A DNA stretch of 20,594 bases from CAYTCZ01 sp964436315 (GTDB lineage Bacteria > Actinomycetota > Thermoleophilia > Gaiellales > Gaiellaceae): positions 1 through 20,594 of the forward strand of contig CAYTCZ010000069.1 in assembly GCA_964436315.1 (NCBI GenBank). Direction: 5' to 3'. A program made the position numbers and the translations under genes. Shown in pieces: positions 1 through 6,940 of the stretch. The notes under the pieces were generated by a model. That model saw only the letters and a program-made list of their open reading frames with translations. It was not told where the DNA came from and did no database searches. Position 1 is the stretch's first letter; each line of letters opens with the position of its first letter.

Positions 1-238
1 TCTTAATCGCGAACCGGAAGTCGGGCGGCGTGGCATTCGCCCAACCGGCGACCGTCGACTCCGACGGCAGATTGTAGAAGGTGGAGTTCACTTCGACCGC
101 GCGAAGCTTGCTCGCGTAGTGACGAAGGAACTCCTTTTGCTTCGTGCCGGCCGGGTAGAAATCGCCGCGCCAGCTCGGATATGAGTACCCGGAGCTGCCG
201 ACATACAGGCGTCCTATACTCGCGTCAGTGGGGGTCAC
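1..238 (-). CDS. DUF72 (YecE-like) family protein, N-terminal part
   Basis: Partial gene; the C-terminal part lies beyond the left edge. The minus strand encodes a product containing YVGSSGYSYPSWRGDFYPAG, then a stretch with EVNSTFYNLPSE and GWANATPPDFRFAIK. This is the typical N-terminus of DUF72 proteins, a TIM-barrel family of unknown biochemical function. The start is uncertain. A GTG at 238 is in frame and would overlap the start of thyX, which diverges. A CTG at 208 sits directly before the conserved LYVGSSGYS and has AGGA just upstream. No ATG fits. The two genes therefore share a very tight divergent start region of at most about 20 bp. The family assignment is firm; function and exact start are not. 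Confidence 0.8.
   Translation of the reverse strand, partial: MTPTDASIGRLYVGSSGYSYPSWRGDFYPAGTKQKEFLRHYASKLRAVEVNSTFYNLPSESTVAGWANATPPDFRFAIK
215..220 (+). promoter_or_regulatory. -10 element of a leaderless thyX promoter
   Basis: TATACT is a near-perfect bacterial -10 hexamer. It ends 7 nt before the GTG at 228, so transcription would be expected to begin at or next to the start codon. There is no purine-rich ribosome binding site before that GTG. Leaderless mRNAs are common in actinobacteria. No good -35 hexamer is visible 17 nt upstream. Confidence 0.55.
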
Positions 239-1949
239 GCAGAGTGTCATACCCGAGGGCGCCGTTCCCGTGCTCGATCATGGGTTCGTCCGACTCGACG
301 ATTCCATGGCCGACGACCTCTCGGTCGTCAACTCCGCGCGCGTCAGCTTCGGACGGCGCAAGGAGGTCATGGAAGATTCGGACGCTGGCCTGGTCGGTTT
401 TCTGATGCGCGAGAGGCACGGCTGCTACGACGATGCCACCGACGTCCTCACGAACGAAGGCTGGAAGGCATGGCCTGACGTCACTGGACGCGAGCGCTTC
501 GCCACGATCTCCCGCTTTGGAGAACTCGAGTATCAGCCGGCACTTCGGCACGTGCGCAAGGAGTACCAGGGACACATGATTGGGTTCAAGGGGAGGAGTG
601 TCGATCTGCGTCTCACGCCTGACCATCGAGTGCTAGCCGCAGAGATGACGACGCGCGAGAGTCGAAGCCCCCAGGCAGTTTTCGCTCTGCAGCCAGCGCA
701 TCGGCTGCTCTGGAAATCGCATCGACACGTCGCGTCCGCCTCCTGGTCTGGAGTTCGGCAGGACGTGTTTAGGTTCGACGGCGTTTCCGTTCCGGCTCGG
801 CCGTGGCTCCAGCTCATTGGGGTCTTCATTGGTGATGGGAATCTCGCGCCCGCAAACCACATCCAGTTCAGCATTCGAACAGAGCGAGAGATCGCCTTTC
901 TCAGTGAAGTTGTCGGACAGGCTGGACTCGAATTGAAGCGATGGGGTGCGCGCTACGCCGTGCCGGTCACTCCAGGAATGAGACAGGTCTTTGCAGAGTG
1001 CTACGAAAATGGCGAAAAGGTCATACCGAGGCATCTCCTGAAGCTCGCCCCGGACCAGCTCGGTGCGCTGCACGAAGGCCTGATGGCATCGGACGGCACG
1101 CGTCAGTCGCGCCCGGGCGTCATTGATCGACAGAGCTACTCGACGACGAGCCGGAAGCTTGCCGACCAAGTGCAGGAGCTCGCGTTGAAGCTCGGCCTTA
1201 GTGCAAGCGTCCGACCTCACAGAGCGCAGCCGGGTGACGGGCGCTACGGTTCAAAAGACCGCTGGCGAATCTCTTTCTACGGCTCACGCGATACGCGCCC
1301 GGGCCTCTGTCGAACGCGGGCACAGGCTCGTGAACACATGGGGATCGAGATCTACGATGGCGAAATTCACTGCGTCGAAACGTCCAACGGGACGCTCTAC
1401 GTTCGGCGCAACGGCTATCCGGTGTTCTGTGGGAATACCCCCTTCGAACACAACTCGTTCCGCTTTCACATCCGGTGTCCGCTCTTCGTCGCTCGCGAGT
1501 GGTTTCGCCACCGGATCTCCTCGTTCAACGAATTCAGCATGAGGTACGCGAAACCGACCGACGAGTTCTACATCCCGGAACCCGACGATGTGCGGACGCA
1601 GGTCGGGAAGCCGGGCTCGTACTCCTTCGAGCCGGTCGACCCCGAACTCGCTGCGAAGACGCGCGAGGACTTGAATGAAGTCTACGAGCACGCCTACTCG
1701 ACGTACGAAAGTCTCGTGGAAGCCGGCGTGGCCCGCGAGCTCGCTCGTTCTGTGATCCCTGTTGGTGCCTACACTGAGTTCTACTGGACGGTCAACGCGC
1801 GCTCACTGATGAACTTCATCTCGCTCCGCGCGCACGAGACCGCTCAGCGCGAGATCCAGCGATACGCGGAGGCCTGCGAGCGGTTCCTCGCCGAAAAGAT
1901 GCCGGTCACACACAAAGCCTTCCTCGATTCGAACCGCGTCGCGCCGTAG
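228..1949 (+). CDS. thyX: Flavin-dependent thymidylate synthase ThyX, intein-containing precursor
   Basis: ThyX methylates dUMP to dTMP using methylene-tetrahydrofolate, with NADPH and FAD as reductant. The 573-residue precursor is far longer than the usual 220-250 residues because residues 66-403 are an intein. After removal the exteins (65 + 170) give a 235-residue ThyX. The N-extein contains VLDHGFVRL and VVNSARVSFG. The C-extein begins TPFEHNSFRFHIRCP and carries the ThyX signature RHRISSFNEFSMRY at 427-440. The C-terminal substrate-binding part (ARSLMNFISLR, followed by HETAQREI) is intact. The start is GTG at 228 with TATACT just upstream and no Shine-Dalgarno. The gene converges with the anti-sigma gene and has no terminator hairpin in the 31-nt gap. 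Family identity is certain; the host enzyme should be functional only if splicing works. Confidence 0.96.
   Translation: MGVTQSVIPEGAVPVLDHGFVRLDDSMADDLSVVNSARVSFGRRKEVMEDSDAGLVGFLMRERHGCYDDATDVLTNEGWKAWPDVTGRERFATISRFGELEYQPALRHVRKEYQGHMIGFKGRSVDLRLTPDHRVLAAEMTTRESRSPQAVFALQPAHRLLWKSHRHVASASWSGVRQDVFRFDGVSVPARPWLQLIGVFIGDGNLAPANHIQFSIRTEREIAFLSEVVGQAGLELKRWGARYAVPVTPGMRQVFAECYENGEKVIPRHLLKLAPDQLGALHEGLMASDGTRQSRPGVIDRQSYSTTSRKLADQVQELALKLGLSASVRPHRAQPGDGRYGSKDRWRISFYGSRDTRPGLCRTRAQAREHMGIEIYDGEIHCVETSNGTLYVRRNGYPVFCGNTPFEHNSFRFHIRCPLFVAREWFRHRISSFNEFSMRYAKPTDEFYIPEPDDVRTQVGKPGSYSFEPVDPELAAKTREDLNEVYEHAYSTYESLVEAGVARELARSVIPVGAYTEFYWTVNARSLMNFISLRAHETAQREIQRYAEACERFLAEKMPVTHKAFLDSNRVAP
423..1436 (+). 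mobile_element. Intein with LAGLIDADG homing endonuclease, inserted in ThyX
   Basis: The insert is 338 residues, from Cys66 to Asn403 of the precursor. Splicing block A starts CYDDATDVLT. Block B is GRSVDLRLTPDH with the TxxH motif at 130-133. Block F is HCVETSNGTLYVRRNG and the end is VFCGN, followed by Thr as the +1 nucleophile. The middle holds a two-motif LAGLIDADG endonuclease: LIGVFIGDG (196-204) and HEGLMASDG (282-290), separated by an IPRHLL segment and followed by SYSTTSRKLADQVQELALKLG. The residue before the terminal Asn is Gly instead of the common His. Insertion is inside the conserved HG-TPFEH segment of ThyX, between Gly65 and Thr404. All motifs of a full-length, probably still mobile intein are visible; splicing and nuclease activity are inferred. 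Confidence 0.95.
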
Positions 1950-1980
1950 GCCGCCGCTAGATCAACTCAGATCGCGCGCG

Positions 1981-2598
1981 CTAGGTCGTCGGCGCGCGGA
2001 GTAGCCACGGCGCGTCGGCATTCTCCTGATTGGGCAGCCATGCGGTTACGACCCACTCCTCGAAATCCGCGAGGCGGTACGACGCGTTCATATGCACTGA
2101 GGTCGTCCCTTCCCCCACGTTGAAGGTGCCACAGATCGCGCCAAACTCACCGTCACGCGACAGCCACATGACGTAGTAACCATTCTCAGGGAGCGGTGGG
2201 AGCCCTTCGACCTCGACGATGAATTCCCAGTTGCCGCTTTGCTCATCCTTATGGCCAAGCCGAATCAAGCCACTCGCATCTCCGGCGGCCTCGGTTGGCT
2301 CCATTGCGACCGTTGTGCGTTCGTCGAAATCGTCCTGGCCAATCCAGAATCCGACCGCGAAGGCGACGGCGACGACTGCGATCGTTGCGGCGATTGCGCC
2401 AATCAGGACGCGGCGGCGGCGACGTCGGAGCGGAGTCGTGGCTGCAAGGGAGCTGACCCGATTTGTGACGGACGATGGTACGTCCGCCGGAGGCGCGGGC
2501 ACAGAGCGGAGTGCCTCGTCGGCACGACGCATGCGCTCGAGCTCCTCCGGCGAAACGTCATCGTCGAATAGGTCCCGGAGATCTGGAGGTTCGGTCAT
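1981..2598 (-). CDS. RskA-like membrane anti-sigma factor
   Basis: A 205-residue protein whose ATG overlaps the stop of the upstream sigma gene (ATGA), with a strong GGAGGAGGTGA ribosome binding site inside that gene. Residues 1-55 are a short acidic cytoplasmic region (LFDDDVSPEELERMRRADEAL). Arg residues at 58-63 precede one membrane helix at about 64-87. The outer part, with GYYVMWLSRDGEFGAICGTF and EEWVVTAWLP, resembles the C-terminal domain of anti-sigma-K factor RskA. No HxxxCxxC zinc motif of classical ZAS anti-sigma factors is seen. By family knowledge it should hold the ECF sigma factor at the membrane and release it on proteolysis. Function follows from domain and position; the inducing signal is unknown. 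Confidence 0.85.
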   Translation of the reverse strand: MTEPPDLRDLFDDDVSPEELERMRRADEALRSVPAPPADVPSSVTNRVSSLAATTPLRRRRRRVLIGAIAATIAVVAVAFAVGFWIGQDDFDERTTVAMEPTEAAGDASGLIRLGHKDEQSGNWEFIVEVEGLPPLPENGYYVMWLSRDGEFGAICGTFNVGEGTTSVHMNASYRLADFEEWVVTAWLPNQENADAPWLLRAPTT

Positions 2599-3155
2599 GC
2601 CTTCACCTCCTCCAACATGCCTGAAAGGCGGGACAGACCGGCGCGAGTGCGAGTCTTGACTGTGCCCAGCGGGACATCGAGATAGCTCGCGATCTCGGTC
2701 TGCGAGAGACCGCTGAAGTAGGCGAGCTCGAGCACGACGCGCTCCCGTTCGGGGAGCTTCTCGAGCGCCGAGTGCACGCGCCAAGTCAGCCAGGATGACT
2801 CGGCACGCTCCTGCGGGCCGGCCTCCGCGGATGCTTCATCCGGGATGACTTCGGCCACCGGATCCTGACGCTTGCGAGCGCGATCGATGATCGCGTGCCG
2901 GGCGACAGCGTACAGCCAGGCTGAGCCGGTTCCCCGCTCGGGCTTGAAGCTGTGAGCTGATCGCCACACCGCAGCGAAGGTCTCCTGCGTTGCGTCTTCC
3001 GCTCTCCCGTTGTCGCCGAGCTGACGCATCGCCATCCCGAGCACGGGTCGTGCGAAACGCCGGTAGAGCTCGGCGAACGCGTCCTGATCCCCCACGGCGA
3101 CCCGGACGATGAGATCGGAGTCTGACTCTGCCGTAGCCACGGAGACGACAGGCAT
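2595..3155 (-). CDS. ECF RNA polymerase sigma factor (SigK-like)
   Basis: A 186-residue ECF sigma factor. Region 2 runs from AFAELYRRFARPVLGMAMRQ through AEDATQETFAAVWR and WLYAVARHAIIDRARKR (promoter melting and -10 recognition). Region 4 is LPERERVVLELAYFSGLSQ plus the helix-turn-helix EIASYLDVPLGTVKTR (-35 recognition). The VPLGTVKTR helix and the RskA-like partner suggest the SigK/ECF19 type. ATG at 3155 is chosen because GGGAGG lies 5 nt upstream; an in-frame ATG at 3179 would add eight residues without a better site. It is co-transcribed and translationally coupled with the anti-sigma gene. Confidence 0.92.
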   Translation of the reverse strand: MPVVSVATAESDSDLIVRVAVGDQDAFAELYRRFARPVLGMAMRQLGDNGRAEDATQETFAAVWRSAHSFKPERGTGSAWLYAVARHAIIDRARKRQDPVAEVIPDEASAEAGPQERAESSWLTWRVHSALEKLPERERVVLELAYFSGLSQTEIASYLDVPLGTVKTRTRAGLSRLSGMLEEVKA

Positions 3156-3209
3156 ATCGCCTCCCTCTACGGAATACAAGCGGCGTCGGTTTGCAAATAG
3201 TCAACCTAG

Positions 3210-3236
3210 GTCGCTCCGGGGATCTACCGGAGCGAC
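3210..3236 (-). terminator. Hairpin between the SDR gene and the sigma operon
   Basis: A perfect 10-bp stem (GTCGCTCCGG with CCGGAGCGAC) encloses a 7-nt loop. It starts 3 nt after the SDR stop codon on the minus strand and lies about 55 nt before the sigma start. No T-run follows, so termination is plausible but may be weak or serve to separate the two transcripts. Confidence 0.55.
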
Positions 3237-3238
3237 GA

Positions 3239-3898
3239 CTAGCGGGCGAGAAGCGTCCCGCCGTCAACCACGACCGACGTTCCTGTGACGAAATCCGCCG
3301 TGGTCAGATAGATGACCGCCGCCGCCACGTCGTCTGGCGTGCCGAGCCGGCTGAGAAGCGTTTCGGCGGCGCGGCGCTCGGCTTGCTCGGGCTCGACAGC
3401 GACCGGCCCAGGGGCCACACCGCATACACGCACCTCGGGGGCCAAGGCTCGCGCCAACACTCTGGTGAGCATCGCCTGCGCCGCCTTCGCAGCCGAGTGA
3501 GGCGCGAAGGCAGGCCAAGGCTCGTACGCGGCGACGTCTTCGATCATGACGATCAGTCCGAGATTGGACTGTGCGAGGAACGGTGCCGCCGCCTGCGAGA
3601 CGAAGAAGCCGCCTTTTGCGGTCGCGCCGAATGCAGCGTCCCAATCTGCCTCAGAGACATCCGCGATCGGCTGCGGGACGAAACCCTCGGACGCTGCGTG
3701 AACGACGAGATCGAGCGCTCCAAAGTCCGCTGCAGTCGTCTCGACCAGCGCCCGAGCGGCGTCGACATCTCGGAGGTCCCCGTCGGCTCGCCCGGCCGCC
3801 TTGACAACGAATCCTTCCTTCGCGAGGCGTGCCGCGATGGCGGATCCCACCCGCCCGGTTCCACCGGTAACGAGTGCAGCATGGCGTAACGGCTTCAC
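3239..3898 (-). CDS. Short-chain dehydrogenase/reductase-fold protein, catalytic Tyr replaced
   Basis: About 219 residues with a Rossmann fold: TGGTGRVG (11-18) for the dinucleotide, HAAS (67-70) in place of the usual NNAG, and the C-terminal VAPGPV and LTTADFVTGTSVVVDGG typical of SDRs. The YxxxK active site reads HSAAK (134-138), so the catalytic tyrosine is His while Lys is kept. The strand normally ending in the catalytic Ser reads LIVMIEDVAA without a clear equivalent. It may bind NAD(P) without classical oxidoreduction or use altered chemistry. GTG at 3898 places the start at the normal distance from the Rossmann motif; a GTG at 3955 would add 19 residues. Diverges from the SOD gene. 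Substrate unknown. Confidence 0.85.
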   Translation of the reverse strand: MKPLRHAALVTGGTGRVGSAIAARLAKEGFVVKAAGRADGDLRDVDAARALVETTAADFGALDLVVHAASEGFVPQPIADVSEADWDAAFGATAKGGFFVSQAAAPFLAQSNLGLIVMIEDVAAYEPWPAFAPHSAAKAAQAMLTRVLARALAPEVRVCGVAPGPVAVEPEQAERRAAETLLSRLGTPDDVAAAVIYLTTADFVTGTSVVVDGGTLLAR

Positions 3899-4021
3899 GA
3901 TGCGAACTGTACGTCGGACGAGCCGATCGTCAGACCGGCCCCGCGTCAGTGACACGTCTCCGGCGCACGCTCAGGGGCTTGAAGGAGTAAGCTGCGCGGC
4001 GGATTCAAGAGAGGGAGATCG

Positions 4022-4642
4022 ATGGCAACACTGGCGTTCAATCATGTCGAGATAGCACCGCGCGAGCTCAAGCCAGCTTTGCTCGAAATGGATGGCATCT
4101 CGCGACAGTCGGTCGAGGCGCACTACCAGCTGTACACGGGCTACGTGAACAAGCGAAACGAGATTCTGGCGAAGCTCGCTGAGATCGAAATCGAGGGCGC
4201 GAATCAGGTGTACTCGGAGATCAGGTCGCTCAAAGTCGATCTCACGTTCGCGATCGGTGGCGTCAAGAACCACGAGGTCTACTTCGAGCACCTCGGCGGC
4301 GGAGGCGGCAATCCTGACGGCGCGATCGCCGCGCTAATCGAGCGCGACTTCGGCTCGATTGATTCTTGGCGAGCCGATCTCAAAGCGACCGGAATGGCCG
4401 GCCGTGGTTGGGCATGGACGGCGTACGACTGGGACGAGCAGCGACTGTTCAACTACCTTGGAGACGCGCAAAACACGTTCCCGATCTGGAATGCGGCTCC
4501 CCTCGTTGCGCTCGACGTCTACGAGCACGCGTACTTCCTCGACTATCGGACCGATCGTGGCTCGTACATCGATGCCTTCTTCAACAACCTCGACTGGTCC
4601 GTCGTAAACGACTGGATCGCGAAGTACCAGGTCGAGATGTAA
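4022..4642 (+). CDS. Superoxide dismutase, Fe/Mn family
   Basis: A 206-residue cytoplasmic enzyme (no signal peptide) expected to dismute superoxide to O2 and H2O2. Four metal ligands can be assigned: His34 (SVEAHYQLYTGYV), His84 (GGVKNHEVYFEHL), Asp165 and His169 (ALDVYEHAYFLDY). GRGWAWT and the C-terminal WSVVNDWIAKY match the family. The first-ligand region is unusual: canonical enzymes have HHxxHHxxYV, here it is HYQLYTGYV, one residue shorter and lacking the second-shell His. The ATG has GAGGGA upstream. Whether it uses Fe, Mn or either cannot be decided from sequence, and the altered gateway leaves open a shifted activity. Confidence 0.92.
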   Translation: MATLAFNHVEIAPRELKPALLEMDGISRQSVEAHYQLYTGYVNKRNEILAKLAEIEIEGANQVYSEIRSLKVDLTFAIGGVKNHEVYFEHLGGGGGNPDGAIAALIERDFGSIDSWRADLKATGMAGRGWAWTAYDWDEQRLFNYLGDAQNTFPIWNAAPLVALDVYEHAYFLDYRTDRGSYIDAFFNNLDWSVVNDWIAKYQVEM

Positions 4643-4643
4643 G

Positions 4644-4667
4644 TCCTCCGCAGGTTCCTGCGTAGGA
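4644..4667 (+). terminator. Hairpin after the SOD gene
   Basis: Starts 2 nt after the SOD stop codon: an 11-bp stem with one mismatch (TCCT, mismatch, CGCAGG, then TT loop, then the complementary arm). There is no T-run. It lies in the 47-nt gap before plsY, so it is either a weak terminator or a 3' stabilising structure that sets relative expression. Confidence 0.45.
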
Positions 4668-4689
4668 ATGTCCGGCGACCACTAGCGCC

Positions 4690-5328
4690 ATGGAACAAGC
4701 GATTGCCGTCATCGCCGGGTACGTGCTCGGCAGCATGCCCTGGGGGCTTTGGATCCCGCGGGTCGCTGCCGGTGTTGACATCCGCTCGGTTGGGAGCGGC
4801 AACACCGGCGCAACGAACGTGTGGCGCACCCTCGGGTTCAGGTACGGGTTGGCTGTGGCCCTGCTGGATATCGGAAAGGGGGCGGCCGCGGTTTCTCTGG
4901 GCCACTGGCTCGCGGGCGATCCATGGGGCGTTCTTGCCGGCGCGGCGGCCGTTGTTGGCCACTATCGCCCGCTCTTTCTGGGGTTCGCTCGTGGCGGGAA
5001 GATCGTTGCGACGACCGGCGGCGTCATGCTGGCGCTGGCGCCGCTGGCTGCCCTCTGTGCGGCCGGAGTCTGGATCGCAGTCTTCCTTGTGACGAGGTAT
5101 GCGTCCGTCGCGTCGATCCTCGCCGCGGTCTCGCTGCCGGCCTTCACCGTTGCATTCGACGAGCCCGCCTCCGTCACGGCCTTCGCGAGCGCTGCGGCGG
5201 TCGGCATCGTCGTGCTTCATCGCCAGAACGTTCAGCGCCTGATCGCCGGGACCGAGAACCGGATCACGTTGCGACGCGGGAAGCGCGCTGCGGAAGCCGG
5301 TGCCTCGCCGCGAACGACGAGCCCGTAA
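4690..5328 (+). CDS. plsY: Glycerol-3-phosphate acyltransferase PlsY
   Basis: A 212-residue polytopic membrane protein. PlsY transfers acyl groups from acyl phosphate to glycerol-3-phosphate, giving lysophosphatidic acid, the first step of phospholipid synthesis. Motifs in order: GSGNTGATNVWRTLG (35-49), DIGKG (60-64), GHYRPLFLGF with GGKIVATTGG (90-111), TRYASVASI (135-143) and HRQNVQRLIAGTEN (177-190). The usual GGKGVAT has Ile for the second Gly. ATG at 4690 directly precedes the first membrane segment. Length and motif order are normal. Confidence 0.95.
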   Translation: MEQAIAVIAGYVLGSMPWGLWIPRVAAGVDIRSVGSGNTGATNVWRTLGFRYGLAVALLDIGKGAAAVSLGHWLAGDPWGVLAGAAAVVGHYRPLFLGFARGGKIVATTGGVMLALAPLAALCAAGVWIAVFLVTRYASVASILAAVSLPAFTVAFDEPASVTAFASAAAVGIVVLHRQNVQRLIAGTENRITLRRGKRAAEAGASPRTTSP

Positions 5329-5331
5329 GCG

Positions 5332-5346
5332 GCGGCCTACGGCCGC
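5332..5346. terminator. Hairpin between convergent plsY and mptA
   Basis: GCGGCC, loop TAC, GGCCGC: a perfect 6-bp GC-rich stem starting 4 nt after the plsY stop and ending 6 nt before the mptA stop. It could serve both strands. No T-run on either side. Confidence 0.45.
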
Positions 5347-5351
5347 ACAGC

Positions 5352-6326
5352 CTACGGCGTTCGGAGCCAGTCGCGGAGCTCGGTGTGGTGCGGCGAGTGC
5401 TCCCCTGTAGCAAGCTCGCGACGCAGCTCGCCGATCGTTCCGAACCGCTCGGCGAGCACGTCGTGATTGTGAATGGTCTCGAGATTAACCTGCCGAGCGA
5501 GAACGAAGTCGTCGTCGGAGAGATTGTCGATTTCGTCCAGGGAGGCTTTGATCATGAGCCGCACCGAGTCCTCGACGAAGCGAGGTTGAAGATGCGCGTG
5601 TTCGACGACGAAGAGTTCGTCGGGCCGCTTGAGCAACTCGTAGATCGGAGAGCTCATTGAACGCTCCACGAGGTCGACGAGGTTCTCTGCGTCAAGCCGG
5701 AGGTTCGTACCGATGAACAAGTCTCCGCGACCACGCTGGTTGTGGGTCGCAAGCGGCACGAGCTCCAGAATTCGCTCGACGTCGCCTGCGTCGAATCCCG
5801 CATCCGAGAGCCGCTCCTGGGCTTGATCCCGGATCAGCGCCTGCGCACACGGGCAGGCGTTGATACCGGTAGCTTCGACCCCGACCACGCGTCGGGACAT
5901 CGCCGACGAGGCAGTCGCTAGTCCGACCAGGGTGACCATTTCCTGGGTCCGGAGCCTCGATACCGGTGTGAGCCGCTCGATCGGGTATCCAGCTGCAATC
6001 TTGACCTCGGCGCGAAGCGCTTGCTGGCGGTCGACAATATGTCGCGCGATGTGTTCGGCCAACTGCTCGACGAGGAGTCGTCCGTCGATCACGAGCTCGT
6101 CGATCGACTCGGCCAGCACCTCAGGAAAGCGCGACATGTGAACGCCCTTCTGTTCGGGATCGAGATCCACGTAGCAGTCGATTACCGCCGAGACGAGCGC
6201 CTCCTGTCCACGATGCAGCATCCGCACTGCTTTCTGGAGTCCCGTCACTCCCGCACGCGAGAGTCCGACCGGCACCTCCGGAGCCGATGACTGGAGGTCG
6301 GGGCTGGTGATTAATCTCTCATGCAC
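5352..6326 (-). CDS. mptA: GTP cyclohydrolase of the MptA/FolE2 (type IB) family
   Basis: A 324-residue enzyme of the metal-dependent type IB GTP cyclohydrolases, which open GTP to a dihydroneopterin product and feed folate or pterin synthesis. Recognisable blocks: VPVGLSRAGVTGLQK, DLDPEQKGVHMSRFPE (55-69), and TGINACPCAQ (153-162) with the conserved cysteines at 158 and 160. The TGINACPCAQ form is closer to archaeal MptA than to bacterial FolE2. The GTG at 6326 is preceded by TAGGTT about 9 nt upstream and only a weak ribosome site, so the transcript may be leaderless or nearly so. Diverges from the kinase-like gene. Whether it makes the cyclic phosphate (MptA) or the triphosphate (FolE2) product cannot be told here. 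Confidence 0.9.
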   Translation of the reverse strand: MHERLITSPDLQSSAPEVPVGLSRAGVTGLQKAVRMLHRGQEALVSAVIDCYVDLDPEQKGVHMSRFPEVLAESIDELVIDGRLLVEQLAEHIARHIVDRQQALRAEVKIAAGYPIERLTPVSRLRTQEMVTLVGLATASSAMSRRVVGVEATGINACPCAQALIRDQAQERLSDAGFDAGDVERILELVPLATHNQRGRGDLFIGTNLRLDAENLVDLVERSMSSPIYELLKRPDELFVVEHAHLQPRFVEDSVRLMIKASLDEIDNLSDDDFVLARQVNLETIHNHDVLAERFGTIGELRRELATGEHSPHHTELRDWLRTP

Positions 6327-6352
6327 GCCTTGACAAACCTAGCACTCCGTCC

Positions 6353-6940
6353 GTGAGCCGATCAGAGCGTTTCGTCCAGCTCGCCTGGATCGCTGCGCAC
6401 GATCTGCAGACTCCACTTGCCACGCTACGTGGTTTCTCGCGGACCTTGGCCGCTCGCGATCTCGGCGAAACCGAGAAGGAGTACGCCGAGATGATGAAGG
6501 AGGCCTCAGCGCAGGCTGGCCAACTCGTCGAGGAACTTGCTCTGGTTGCCAGGATCGAATCAGGGCGCTACGAGCCGGCGACGCGTCAAGTCGACTCGCT
6601 CGAGCTCGTCCGCCAGGCGGCCGAGGTGCTCGGAGCGGATCGGGTGTCCGTCGAGGGCGTCGGGGCGGTCGTCCAGGTCCCTCTCGACCAAACGCGACAC
6701 GCCATCACTCAGCTCATGCGAGCGACCCAGCGACATGGGGGGCTCGAGAGCGTGTCGGCAACTGTCGAGAGAAACGAGGTCTCGTTGGCCCCGCTGACCT
6801 CGGCGTCGCGTCCGGTTCTCCTCGGTGAGGAAATCAGGGAACTGTCTGCTGCTGCTGCAGTCGTGCTCATGGGCGCGATCGGGGGCTCGCTGACCGCCCG
6901 AGACAAGGCGCTGATCGTACGCCTTCCCGGCCCCGCGTAG
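6353..6940 (+). CDS. Histidine-kinase-like protein with degenerate ATPase region
   Basis: A 195-residue cytoplasmic protein. It begins directly with a HisKA dimerisation and phosphoacceptor domain: H-box IAAHDLQTPLATLRGF with His16, then a second helix ending LVARIESGRYEP. The C-terminal half has the outline of a HATPase_c domain (a RHAITQLMRATQRHG helix and a closing GAIGGSLTARDKALIVRLP), but the N-box Asn is missing and no G1 (DxGxG) or G2 box is visible. It has no sensor or membrane segment. Known proteins of this shape, such as Spo0B, act as phosphotransferases. The GTG at 6353 has no clear ribosome site. No response regulator is adjacent; the nearest REC domain is in the fusion protein at 18.5-20.2 kb. 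Confidence 0.75.
   Translation: MSRSERFVQLAWIAAHDLQTPLATLRGFSRTLAARDLGETEKEYAEMMKEASAQAGQLVEELALVARIESGRYEPATRQVDSLELVRQAAEVLGADRVSVEGVGAVVQVPLDQTRHAITQLMRATQRHGGLESVSATVERNEVSLAPLTSASRPVLLGEEIRELSAAAAVVLMGAIGGSLTARDKALIVRLPGPA

Noticed and set aside
2219..2659. Plus-strand open frames opposite the anti-sigma gene
   Set aside because: They lie fully antisense to a well-supported gene, lack recognisable domains and have Arg/Ser-rich composition typical of GC-rich shadows.
3191..3889. 232-codon plus-strand frame opposite the SDR
   Set aside because: Fully antisense to the SDR, whose Rossmann motifs are clear. No motif or ribosome site supports it.
6330..6335. Perfect -35-like TTGACA upstream of the kinase-like gene
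   Set aside because: The matching -10 position would fall inside the start of the gene, and no TAnnnT is there.
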